7,991 nt of DNA from a bacterium (GCA_003485015.1 DNCN01000074.1:1-7991); one strand, 5' to 3'. Shown: positions 1-6,862, counted from the first letter of the stretch. Numbers and translations: made by a program. The notes: generated by a model from the sequence alone, not told the origin.

Positions 1-17
1 GACTCGCTAAAATGGGT

Positions 18-67
18 GTCCCAAAATTCCAATGACCAAAATAACAAACAGACTTTGAATTTGGGAC
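18..67. repeat. Inverted repeat downstream of recG
   Basis: Arms gtcccaaaattc (18-29) and gaatttgggac (57-67) are complementary apart from one bulged A, with a 27-base loop. It lies about 170 bases past the recG stop in non-coding DNA. The long loop and lack of a following T run argue against a simple terminator. Confidence 0.5.
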
Positions 68-112
68 TTTTATTCCCTATTTTCTGTCATGTGTCTTCTG
101 ACTTCCTGAAGT

Positions 113-140
113 TAATCTGTGAAAATCTGTGTAATCTGTA
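113..140. repeat. Short tandem direct repeat (aatctgtg, three copies)
   Basis: The word aatctgtg occurs at 114-121 and 124-131 and as aatctgta at 133-140, so three copies are spaced at 10 and 9 bases. The stretch lies between recG and the window edge, where no reading frame is supported. About 35 bases further on, tctctgcgcctggttttgtggt (from 172) looks like another non-coding word of the kind often seen in intergenic DNA. Confidence 0.55.
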
Positions 141-234
141 GATTGTATTTTTATTCCTTAATTTAATTTTTCTCTGCGCCTGGTTTTGTGGTAAGCTGAA
201 CTCTTACAAAGAATATAATTTCCCGAAGATCTTC

Positions 235-2367
235 TTAATCCCTTGGAGAAGATTCTTGCCGCATCTCTAAATAATCCTTCACTACCTTTTGTAAAAGAGG
301 ATAATTGCTGAAGGTGGAATCTTCGTCGAGGATTAGAGATGCTGCCTGGTGGGCCAACTCAAGCAATCGGCGATCACGAATGAGGTGCCCCAGTTTTAAT
401 TCTGGCATCCCATGTTGTTTCACCCCAAAAAACTCACCTGGACCACGGAGTTCTAAGTCCACCTCAGCAATCTTAAACCCATCATTAGTTCCAACCATTG
501 TCTTTAACCTTTTGACTGCCTTTGAAAGCTCATCATCAAGGGGTTCTACATCTTCTTCTGAGTTAACCAGGTTGGAAATGGCTAAGGTGGTTAAAAGGAT
601 ACAGTATGATCTTGCACTCCCTCGTCCAATCCGGCCTCGAAGTTGGTGAAGTTGAGAGAGACCGAAGCGTTCGGCATGTTCGATGAGCATCAGAGTAGCC
701 AAGGGAATGTCAACTCCCACCTCGATAACCGTAGTCGAAACTAAGATATCTATCTCCCGTCTCCTGAAGGCCTCCATGATTTTAGTCTTCTCAGCGGTAT
801 TCATTCGTCCATGAAGCAGTCCCAGCCGTAAATCCTGGAAGACCCCGGATTGGAGAATTTCAAACATCTCTTTGGCCGCCTTAAGGCCAAGTTCTTCATT
901 TGCTTCAATAAGGGGGCAGACAATATAAGCCTGATAATCCTCCTTTATCCGCTCCTTCATAAAATCATAGATGCGAGGAAGATCCTTCTCTGATCGGCAG
1001 AATGTCTTTATCTTGCCTCGGCCAGAAGGCAGTTCATCCAAAAAAGAGATATCAAGATCGCCATAAAGGGTTAGGGCTAAGGTCCTGGGAATAGGCGTGG
1101 CACTCATAACCAAGAGATCCGGATATACTCCTCCCTGTTGGGCCTTCTCAAACAAAGTGGCACGTTGAAGGACGCCAAAGCGGTGTTGCTCATCGATGAT
1201 TACCAGTCCGAGGTGTCCAAATTTTACCCCTTCCTGGATAAGGGCATGAGTCCCAATGAGAATATCGATCTCATTCCGTGCCACCCGAGCGAGGATCTCG
1301 TCCCGTGTCTCTCCTTTTACCCCAGAGGTCAAGAGGTCTATCCTTACACTCAAAGGATCAAGAAATCGTTTCAGATTGAGAAGGTGCTGTTCGGCTAGGA
1401 TTTCGGTAGGTGCCATCAAGGCTATCTGGTAGCCATATTCCTTGGCTAAGAGCGCAGCGCATATAGCTACAACAGTCTTCCCACTACCCACCTCGCCATG
1501 TAGAAGTCTATTCATCGGTCGGCTTAAGGCCATATCAGTCTTAATGACCTTAATTACCCGCTCTTGAGCATTAGTCAATCTGAAGGGCAAGGATGCAATG
1601 AATCTACTTATAAGCCTACCCTCACTTCTGAAAGCAATCCCGCGCATCTTGCCCCTCGATCTCTTCACTTGGCCGAGGGCAAGCATGAGAAAGAAAAACT
1701 CATTGAAGATGAGTCGGGATCTGGCGGCATACATCTCCAGGAAACTTTCTGGGAAGTGGATCGTCCTTAGGGCATTCCTAAGGTCCAACAGACGGTGCTG
1801 ACTGATGAGCTGGAAAGGGAGGGGGTCCTCTATGGAGGAAAGGTATTCATCAAGGGCGGAATGCATTGTTCTCCTTAAGAGACGCTGGGTACCGGGAGAC
1901 AATCCTTCTTTGAGAGGGTAAAGAGGAACGATCCTCTGGGTATCCACGGGTTCTTTCTGGCTGAGTATCTCGTAGTCAAAGTTTGTCACTTGGAGTTCGT
2001 GGCCAAATCTCCTTATCCGACCGGTGACCACAAGTCTTTGGCCTACGGGGAGGTACTCCTTGAGGTGAGGTTGATTAAAGAAGAGAAGGGCAATGTTCCT
2101 TAAGCCATCTGAGAGGATGAGTCTGGTGGTATTTATCCCCTTTCGCTGGAAACGTTTACCCTTGTAGTCAACTACCTGACCCACGAAAGTCTGAACCTCA
2201 CCCACCTGGAGTCTATGGATAGGGGTAAGGAGGCTACGATCCTGATAGGTGCGGGGGTAAAAGGTCAGGAAGTCTTCGATCGTTTTAATGCCCAGTTTTG
2301 AGAAGATCTTGCTCTTTGCCGGGCCAATCCCTTTAAGATAACGGATCGATGTCTTGAGATTTTGCAA
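235..2367 (-). CDS. recG: ATP-dependent DNA helicase RecG
   Basis: This 710-residue protein is a complete RecG, the double-stranded DNA translocase that remodels stalled replication forks and branch-migrates recombination junctions. An N-terminal wedge/OB region (about residues 50-150) is followed by a superfamily 2 helicase core: LTNAQ at 264-268, Walker A GEVGSGKT at 291-298, DEQH at 392-395, SATPIPRT at 422-429, and the motif VI region HAERFGLSQLHQLRGRIGRG at 564-583. The C-terminal RecG signature GPGEFFGVKQHG lies at 642-653 (the family more often reads GTRQ/SG). Length is close to the roughly 690 residues of E. coli RecG, and the long N-terminal extension seen in some bacteria is absent. 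The chosen start is a TTG codon with AAGG 8 bases upstream; the sequence SIRYLKGIGP right after it is typical of RecG starts. It lies 41 bases downstream of the hypA-like gene on the same strand, so the two may be cotranscribed. Confidence 0.97.
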   Translation of the reverse strand: MQNLKTSIRYLKGIGPAKSKIFSKLGIKTIEDFLTFYPRTYQDRSLLTPIHRLQVGEVQTFVGQVVDYKGKRFQRKGINTTRLILSDGLRNIALLFFNQPHLKEYLPVGQRLVVTGRIRRFGHELQVTNFDYEILSQKEPVDTQRIVPLYPLKEGLSPGTQRLLRRTMHSALDEYLSSIEDPLPFQLISQHRLLDLRNALRTIHFPESFLEMYAARSRLIFNEFFFLMLALGQVKRSRGKMRGIAFRSEGRLISRFIASLPFRLTNAQERVIKVIKTDMALSRPMNRLLHGEVGSGKTVVAICAALLAKEYGYQIALMAPTEILAEQHLLNLKRFLDPLSVRIDLLTSGVKGETRDEILARVARNEIDILIGTHALIQEGVKFGHLGLVIIDEQHRFGVLQRATLFEKAQQGGVYPDLLVMSATPIPRTLALTLYGDLDISFLDELPSGRGKIKTFCRSEKDLPRIYDFMKERIKEDYQAYIVCPLIEANEELGLKAAKEMFEILQSGVFQDLRLGLLHGRMNTAEKTKIMEAFRRREIDILVSTTVIEVGVDIPLATLMLIEHAERFGLSQLHQLRGRIGRGSARSYCILLTTLAISNLVNSEEDVEPLDDELSKAVKRLKTMVGTNDGFKIAEVDLELRGPGEFFGVKQHGMPELKLGHLIRDRRLLELAHQAASLILDEDSTFSNYPLLQKVVKDYLEMRQESSPRD

Positions 2368-2408
2368 TCTTTCTACCTTAGTCTATATAGCCCAAGGGGA
2401 CAGGTAGA

Positions 2409-2657
2409 TCATTCCACCTCTATTGATTCTACTTCAAGGACAAAGGGAGCCCCTTTTACTCTATCTACTAGAATCGTGGCGCCCTCGGCCATAGTCTTTT
2501 GGGAGATACAGGAGAAGACAAACTGGAGGGAGTCAAGATTGACACAAGAGAGTTCCCCTGCCTTCAGGGTTAGGTTCAATATCTTTTGGGCATTATTCTC
2601 TCTGGCCACGTCTGTCACTATATCGAGTATAGACTGGGCAATAGCCACTTCATGCAT
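2409..2657 (-). CDS. hypA: HypA-like nickel protein lacking the zinc domain
   Basis: The 82-residue product matches HypA/HybF, the metallochaperone that inserts nickel into [NiFe]-hydrogenase precursors. It begins MHEVAIAQSI; the Met-His-Glu start is the known nickel site of the family and is intact. The segment AGELSCVNLDSLQFVF matches the conserved HypA core, and the ending LEVESIEVE matches the family's C-terminal strand. Between them, after GATILVDRVKGAPF (about residues 59-72), the usual segment of roughly 30 residues with two CxxC pairs that bind zinc is missing; the only cysteines are elsewhere (SCV and SCI). Normal HypA is about 113 residues. The ATG at 2657 is chosen because it gives the MHE start and has AAGGGA 7 bases upstream; a TTG at 2735 in the same frame would add 26 unrelated residues. 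No hydrogenase or other hyp gene is in the window. It is either a decayed gene or an unusual short form. A weak promoter-like pair (TTGGAA, 17 bases, CATAAG) lies at 2707-2735. Confidence 0.75.
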   Translation of the reverse strand: MHEVAIAQSILDIVTDVARENNAQKILNLTLKAGELSCVNLDSLQFVFSCISQKTMAEGATILVDRVKGAPFVLEVESIEVE

Positions 2658-2664
2658 CTTCAAT

Positions 2665-2670
2665 TCCCTT
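2665..2670 (-). promoter_or_regulatory. Ribosome binding site deciding the hypA-like start
   Basis: AAGGGA on the minus strand lies 7 bases upstream of the ATG at 2657. It supports the start that yields the family's MHE N-terminus rather than the longer frame beginning with TTG at 2735. Confidence 0.6.
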
Positions 2671-2815
2671 TTAATGGCTCTATCTATAAAAATTACTGCA
2701 TATCTACTTATGTTTCGTCTTCGGACTTCTTCCAAAATAATAGCAGCCTGGACAAATCCAAAGTTAAGTAATACTCCAATCTCCCTTGCTTAAAGTACCT
2801 ATTGCTCTAGACTGG

Positions 2816-3742
2816 CTATCTAATATTTCCTAATGCCCAAGCTGCTTTTTCTCGAACATTTGAATCTTTGTCCCCTAATGCTCTGACCAAAAATTTTATA
2901 GATGGAGGGCCTATCCTTACCAATGCCTCTGCTGCTTTCTCTCGAACATTTGAATCTTTATCCCCCAATGCCTTGATTAAAGTCTTCGCCGCTTGGCTAT
3001 CTCTTATATTTCCTAACGCCTCTGCTGCTTTCAATCGGACGTATGCATTTTTATCTTCCAATGCCTTGATTAAGGGTTCCACTGCTTGGTTATCTCTTAT
3101 ATTTCCTAATGCCTTTGCTGCCTTCTCTCGAACACCTAAGTCTTTATCTCCTAGTGCCTTGATTAAGGGTTTCACTGCTTGGCTATCTCTTATATTTCCT
3201 AATGCCTCTGTTGCTTTCCATCGAACACCTAAGTCTTCATCTTCCAGTGCGTTGATTAAGGGGCTTACTGCTGGTGGACCTATTGGGATAACGCCTTTCC
3301 AATCCTTTTTTGCTACCAGATAATATGCCTTTTCGGTATCGAATGTGGGTTTCCAACCTATCTTCTCTAACGCCTCTGCTACTTTCTCTCGAACACTTGA
3401 ATCTTTATCTCCCAGTGCCTTAACTAAAGGTTTTACTGCTTGATTATCCCTTATATCTCCCAATGCCTCTGCTGCTTTCTCTCGAACACTTGAAACTTCC
3501 TTCCTCAATGCCTTAATTAGAGGTTCTACGGCTGGGGGGCCTATCTTTACCAATGCCTTTGTCGCCCTCTCTCGAACACTTGAATCCTCCTCCCCCAGCG
3601 CCTTAATTAAGAGCTCTACAGCTGGTGTGCCCAGGTTTATCAGTGCCTCTGTTGTTTCTTCTCGGACACGCCAATCCTTATGCCCCAGTGCCTTGATTAT
3701 CTTCTTTGTTCTGCCTTCCTTCCACCACATAACAAAACCCAA
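2816..3742 (-). CDS. HEAT-repeat (PBS lyase-like) protein, 3' end frameshifted
   Basis: This 308-residue protein is built almost entirely of HEAT repeats of the PBS-lyase type, which form alpha-solenoids used for protein-protein contacts; the partner cannot be told from sequence. I count nine units of about 31 residues, each like PLIKALGDKDxxVREKAAEALGNIRD. Units 4 and 5 are separated by an insert (about residues 130-154, WKPTFDTEKAYYLVAKKDWKG), a segment also met in other HEAT proteins. There is no signal peptide, membrane segment or catalytic domain. The TTG at 3742 is taken as start because AGGA lies 8 bases upstream; ATG at 3730 is the alternative and has no good ribosome site. The protein stops abruptly at GNIR, where other units continue with DSQ or DNQ. 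A 2-base loss there creates the TAG stop; the other frame reads on as DSQ and part of a tenth repeat. The gene therefore looks truncated at the 3' end. Confidence 0.88.
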   Translation of the reverse strand: MGFVMWWKEGRTKKIIKALGHKDWRVREETTEALINLGTPAVELLIKALGEEDSSVRERATKALVKIGPPAVEPLIKALRKEVSSVREKAAEALGDIRDNQAVKPLVKALGDKDSSVREKVAEALEKIGWKPTFDTEKAYYLVAKKDWKGVIPIGPPAVSPLINALEDEDLGVRWKATEALGNIRDSQAVKPLIKALGDKDLGVREKAAKALGNIRDNQAVEPLIKALEDKNAYVRLKAAEALGNIRDSQAAKTLIKALGDKDSNVREKAAEALVRIGPPSIKFLVRALGDKDSNVREKAAWALGNIR

Positions 3743-3752
3743 GAAAAATGTC

Positions 3753-3790
3753 CTAATCTTGAAGTAGTGTTTACATAATATCAGGATTAG
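3753..3790 (-). repeat. Imperfect dyad over the HEAT-gene promoter and leader
   Basis: Arms ctaatcttga (3753-3762) and tcaggattag (3781-3790) are inverted repeats of 10 bp with one mismatch, separated by 18 bases. The dyad brackets the -10 box and the predicted transcription start. Read as RNA on the minus strand it is a stem followed 4 bases later by five Ts (3744-3748), so it could also act as a weak terminator for transcripts coming from metF. One arm overlaps the ribosome site of the HEAT gene. Confidence 0.4.
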
Positions 3791-3803
3791 AATGTGCTCT
3801 AAA
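3775..3803 (-). promoter_or_regulatory. Probable promoter of the HEAT-repeat gene (extended -10)
   Basis: On the minus strand, TTTAGA (3798-3803, four of six matches to the -35 consensus) is followed after exactly 17 bases by TATTAT (3775-3780), preceded by TGA, which makes an extended -10 of the form TGnTATnAT. Transcription would start near 3768, giving a leader of about 26 bases before the TTG at 3742. This suggests the HEAT gene can be expressed apart from the metF operon upstream of it. Confidence 0.5.
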
Positions 3804-3848
3804 TTCTTAAAAGGAGATCCTTGGCGCTAAGAACCCAGTGAAATGGGG

Positions 3849-4772
3849 CTAGATTTTAGGTCGGGGTAAGAGATTAGCCTCTTCAACTATGGTTGGGACA
3901 GCGTCCTCCCACTCGATGGCCATAATATGGACGCCGTGAACACCTTCAATTCTCTTCAATCGATCTATAGCCTCTACGCATATCTTTATTCCCTCCCTCT
4001 TGGGATCTTCGGCCTCCTTTATTCGCTTCATTAGATCTTCTGGAACATTGACTCCAGCCACATGGGTATTCATATACTTGGCCATCCCAAATGACTTGAG
4101 GGGAATAAGACCGACTAGGATGTGGACTTCTTTATCCAATCCCTTTTCCCTTACTTCTTTCATCCATTCCTCAAATCGGTCAAGATCATAAATAGCCTGG
4201 GTCTGGATGAAGTCTGCGCCAGCCCTTATCTTCTTAGCCAATCTCAGAGTTCTAATCTCAGTTGGATCAGCAAATGGAGACTCGGCAGCACCAATGAAGA
4301 TCCTAGGTTCATGTTCCTTTATCTCCTCTCCATTTATGAATCGTTTATCATCTCGCATCTTTTTGACTGCAGCCACAAGCTGGACTGAATCGAGATCATA
4401 AACATTCTTCGATTGGGGGTGATTGCCAGATTTCTGATGATCGCCGGTTAAACAGAGGAGATTTTTTATCCCTAGGGCAGATGCACCCAGGATATCTGAT
4501 TGAATGGCAATCCGGTTTCGATCTCTGGTCACCATTTGCATAATAGGCTCAAGCCCTAATTGGACTAAAATTGAACAAGCGGCCATTGAGCTCATTCGAA
4601 CAATAGCTGTCTGATTATCAGTAACGTTGACTGCATCAGCAAATCCTTTAAGGATCTTTACCTTCTTCTCAATAACATCTCTATCGGCATTCTTTGGAGG
4701 GCCAAGTTCGGCAGTTACCGCAAATTCTCTAGATTTCAAGATCTTTTCTAAGTTACTCCCAGCTTTCATCAT
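3849..4772 (-). CDS. metF: Methylenetetrahydrofolate reductase, MetF subunit
   Basis: The 307-residue protein is a full-length MetF, a FAD-dependent TIM-barrel enzyme reducing 5,10-methylene- to 5-methyl-tetrahydrofolate in the cytoplasm. Visible family features include TAELGPPK at about 20-27, whose Glu22 corresponds to the catalytic glutamate of the family; VNVTDNQTA at 48-56; LCLTGDHQ at 106-113, the conserved LTGD loop at the flavin; GADFIQTQAIYDLDRF at 185-200, with the conserved glutamine; and GLIPL at 221-225. The start ATG at 4772 has GAGG 7 bases upstream; a second ATG follows immediately. It lies 32 bases after metV, and the pair matches the MetVF type of reductase known from acetogens, where MetV and iron-sulfur partners supply electrons instead of a bound NAD(P)H domain. 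Its role could be the Wood-Ljungdahl methyl branch or methionine synthesis; the neighbours favour the former or a related anaerobic C1 route. Confidence 0.95.
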   Translation of the reverse strand: MMKAGSNLEKILKSREFAVTAELGPPKNADRDVIEKKVKILKGFADAVNVTDNQTAIVRMSSMAACSILVQLGLEPIMQMVTRDRNRIAIQSDILGASALGIKNLLCLTGDHQKSGNHPQSKNVYDLDSVQLVAAVKKMRDDKRFINGEEIKEHEPRIFIGAAESPFADPTEIRTLRLAKKIRAGADFIQTQAIYDLDRFEEWMKEVREKGLDKEVHILVGLIPLKSFGMAKYMNTHVAGVNVPEDLMKRIKEAEDPKREGIKICVEAIDRLKRIEGVHGVHIMAIEWEDAVPTIVEEANLLPRPKI

Positions 4773-4804
4773 TCTTTTTCCTCATTTCAAGTGCTCTTTC
4801 CATT

Positions 4805-5485
4805 TTACTCTTGAGATGGCAGCATTATATCCTTCCGAATGATCTTTCTTGTACCACCATCGCGGGAGGTAGACCAATCCTTAGGGGGCCTTACCTCTTC
4901 TAAAGCATCCAAGTTTCCCAGTATCTTCAGGCGATCATAGATGAGTTGCCAGACACAAGGAATCTCTGGGCTTATCTCGCAGTTACCCTGATTTGAGCCA
5001 CCACATGGACCGTTCAGCAAAGTCTTTGAGCAGCGGGCAATGGGACAGATCCCACCTATCTCATCTAAAATGCAATCTCCGCATCCAGCACATCTTTCAA
5101 ATAAAGTTGCCTCCTGCATCCTTTCAAACCCCATAAAAAGGGTATTTTGTGCTGGGAATACAATTATCTCTGGAAAAACTTCAACAATCGTTTGAGGGCC
5201 AATACCACAAGCCATTGATAAAATAGCATCGACTCCATCCAATTCAGGCGTAAGATTCTCTTGAAGAATGTTATCATCGCACTGTCGGCTCACGGTGAAT
5301 GTTTTGGTCTCATATCCCTTATCGTGGATCTTTCCTGCTAATCGTATGAGTTCAGCATAAATCTCTGCTTCCTTAAGGCTCCTTGGCGGTTGGGTACAGC
5401 CATCGCAGCCAAGGACCAAGATCTTTTTGAATGGTTCTATAAAACTCAACATCTCTTCTAATGGTTTTTCTTGGGTAACAATCAT
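4805..5485 (-). CDS. metV: MetV, cysteine-rich partner of methylenetetrahydrofolate reductase
   Basis: This 226-residue protein belongs to the MetV family (MTHFR C-terminal-type domain), the small metal-binding subunit found with MetF in acetogens and related anaerobes. It is rich in cysteine: VLGCDGC (Cys27, Cys30), RQCDD (Cys69), MACGIG (Cys93), CAGCGDC (Cys132, 135, 138), GGICPIARC (Cys147, 152), NGPCGG (Cys161), GNCE (Cys169) and PCVW (Cys177). The C-terminal pattern with ICPIARCSKTLLNGPCGG and CVWQLIYDRLKILG is the family signature. The ATG at 5485 overlaps the stop of the upstream iron-sulfur gene in an ATGA and has a strong GGAGGAG ribosome site ending 3 bases before it, pointing to tight translational coupling. 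The protein is expected to pass electrons from the neighbouring ferredoxin/MvhD protein to the MetF flavin; this part is inference from family context. Confidence 0.92.
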   Translation of the reverse strand: MIVTQEKPLEEMLSFIEPFKKILVLGCDGCTQPPRSLKEAEIYAELIRLAGKIHDKGYETKTFTVSRQCDDNILQENLTPELDGVDAILSMACGIGPQTIVEVFPEIIVFPAQNTLFMGFERMQEATLFERCAGCGDCILDEIGGICPIARCSKTLLNGPCGGSNQGNCEISPEIPCVWQLIYDRLKILGNLDALEEVRPPKDWSTSRDGGTRKIIRKDIMLPSQE

Positions 5486-6663
5486 ACTCTCCTCCCCACT
5501 GGACTTAATCTTAATTCATTAATCTTTTGGATAAAAATAGTCAATTCATCCTTGAACATGTCTATATATTTGGGATGGACTAAGCAGGTTTTTACACGTT
5601 CATTCAGCCCAAGCTTTTCAAGATGGTGACTTAACTCTGCAACCCTAGCTTGAGCCCTTTTACTACCATCCTCAAGATTGCAGAGATCGTCCAGGCACAT
5701 TGAAATGAGAATACCATCAATTCCTACAGAGAACGCCTTTAAGATATGTAAAACATCAATCCTCCCTGAACATGGCATGGATATAAATCTTACGTCTTTC
5801 TCTGATGAACTTTCTTCATCTGCATAGCGATATTCACTCCATTGACAGCCCATAACTATAATTTTGGGGCCTGGGCTAATGGTTTCTTTGGCAAAGGCTT
5901 CAATTTCAGTACATGTAGTATCAAAATCAAAACATTCAGCACTTACCGCTATAGCTGGACAACTTGATATACATATTCCACAACCTTTACATTTTTCTTT
6001 ATTTAATCTTGCAGATTGTTCGATTCTTATGGCTTTATACGGGCACAAAAATGCACAAGTTCCGCAGGTAATGCATTTCGACTCATCAATATTTACCTTT
6101 GGGGCTCTTGTTTGAATATCAATCATATCGGCTGAGCACCCTATATCTTCAAGTATTATTTGGGCTGCCTCAAATTTATTATGTCCAATTCTACTTCCAT
6201 CCTTATATCTACAGTAATCTTCTTCACAAGCGATGAGGTTTATCTTTTGTATGCCAACCTCAATCATCTGCATCAAGAGATTTATATTGATTCTACCTAG
6301 GCATGGCAACCCCAAAAATATTGAATCATTCTTTCTGTCTTCGTGTGAAGCCTCTTTCCAAAAGGTTTTAGATGTAAGTCCTGTTCCTCTACAGGCAATA
6401 GTCAGTTCTTGAGCACCAGTCTTACCCATCTCTTTCTTGATATGTTCGCCAAGAGAAGCAATATTATAATATTCTATATTAATCAATGCTGATGGACAAG
6501 TTGCGTAACAGATACCACAGAGCTTACATTTATCTTGGGCTAATACAACTTTTTTAGTCTCTGGGTCGATGGTTAAAGCTTCATATGGACACACAGACAC
6601 ACAAAATATACATTCGCCACAGAGGTCGGTATTTATGGTGAGAGCAAATTCTCTACTTTTCAT
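5482..6663 (-). CDS. Fused ferredoxin-MvhD-ferredoxin-MvhD electron-transfer protein
   Basis: The 393-residue protein is an internal duplication. First half: two [4Fe-4S] motifs, CGECIFCVSVCP (Cys15, 18, 21, 25) and CKLCGICYATCP (Cys46, 49, 52, 56), then an MvhD-type domain (about 85-175) with ACRGTG, LPCLGRIN and ACEEDYC, giving Cys91, 121, 146 and 151. Second half: CITCGTCAFLCP (Cys197, 200, 203, 207) and CKGCGICISSCP (Cys225, 228, 231, 235), then a second MvhD-type domain (about 266-365) with MGCQW, MPCSGRID and MCLDDLC, giving Cys273, 298, 323 and 328. MvhD (the hydrogenase/heterodisulfide reductase iron-sulfur subunit) carries a [2Fe-2S] cluster and links Hdr to its electron donor. No flavin-binding HdrA domain or membrane segment is visible. 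The ATG at 6663 has GAGG 6 bases upstream. It leads the operon with metV and metF and probably feeds electrons to that reductase. The second half is closer to canonical MvhD; the first looks more diverged. Confidence 0.88.
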   Translation of the reverse strand: MKSREFALTINTDLCGECIFCVSVCPYEALTIDPETKKVVLAQDKCKLCGICYATCPSALINIEYYNIASLGEHIKKEMGKTGAQELTIACRGTGLTSKTFWKEASHEDRKNDSIFLGLPCLGRININLLMQMIEVGIQKINLIACEEDYCRYKDGSRIGHNKFEAAQIILEDIGCSADMIDIQTRAPKVNIDESKCITCGTCAFLCPYKAIRIEQSARLNKEKCKGCGICISSCPAIAVSAECFDFDTTCTEIEAFAKETISPGPKIIVMGCQWSEYRYADEESSSEKDVRFISMPCSGRIDVLHILKAFSVGIDGILISMCLDDLCNLEDGSKRAQARVAELSHHLEKLGLNERVKTCLVHPKYIDMFKDELTIFIQKINELRLSPVGRRV

Positions 6664-6833
6664 AATTATCCTCTTCCATAATATTTCCTCTCTTTTTCTA
6701 TCTTAATTCTGCCTTGAGCATTCTTCTTGCAACCCCCCCCAAGTCCTTGTTTTTTTCTGGGAGTCATCTGTAGTCTCATTGCCCTACAAACTCAACTTCT
6801 CCAATTCCCAATTCTGAGACAATCTTACATATT

Positions 6834-6862
6834 AAGGTAGTAATTCTTGCCCATTTTGTCAA
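6834..6862 (-). promoter_or_regulatory. Possible promoter of the iron-sulfur/metV/metF operon
   Basis: A perfect -35 box TTGACA (6857-6862) on the minus strand is followed after 17 bases by TACCTT (6834-6839), a poor -10 box (three of six matches). A better -10-like word, TAATAT, lies 22 bases away, which is too far for the standard spacing. The site is about 170 bases upstream of the operon's first ATG, which would leave a long leader. Confidence 0.3.

Noticed and set aside
225..234. Perfect 10-bp palindrome gaagatcttc next to the recG stop
   Set aside because: It leaves no room for a hairpin loop and has no T run after it; too short to call a terminator or operator.
305..1801. Several plus-strand frames of 67 to 114 codons opposite recG
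   Set aside because: They lie wholly antisense to a clear recG coding sequence and have no recognisable motif; they are shadows.
2362..2793. 143-codon plus-strand frame across the hypA region
   Set aside because: It is antisense to the HypA-like gene, which has family motifs and a ribosome site; the plus frame has neither.
2868..3323. 151-codon plus-strand repetitive frame
   Set aside because: It is the mirror of the HEAT repeats; its regularity comes from the 93-bp DNA period on the other strand.
3810..3848. Possible terminator right after metF
   Set aside because: Only 4-bp stems (CCCA/TGGG, AAGG/CCTT) can be drawn and neither is followed by a real T tract.
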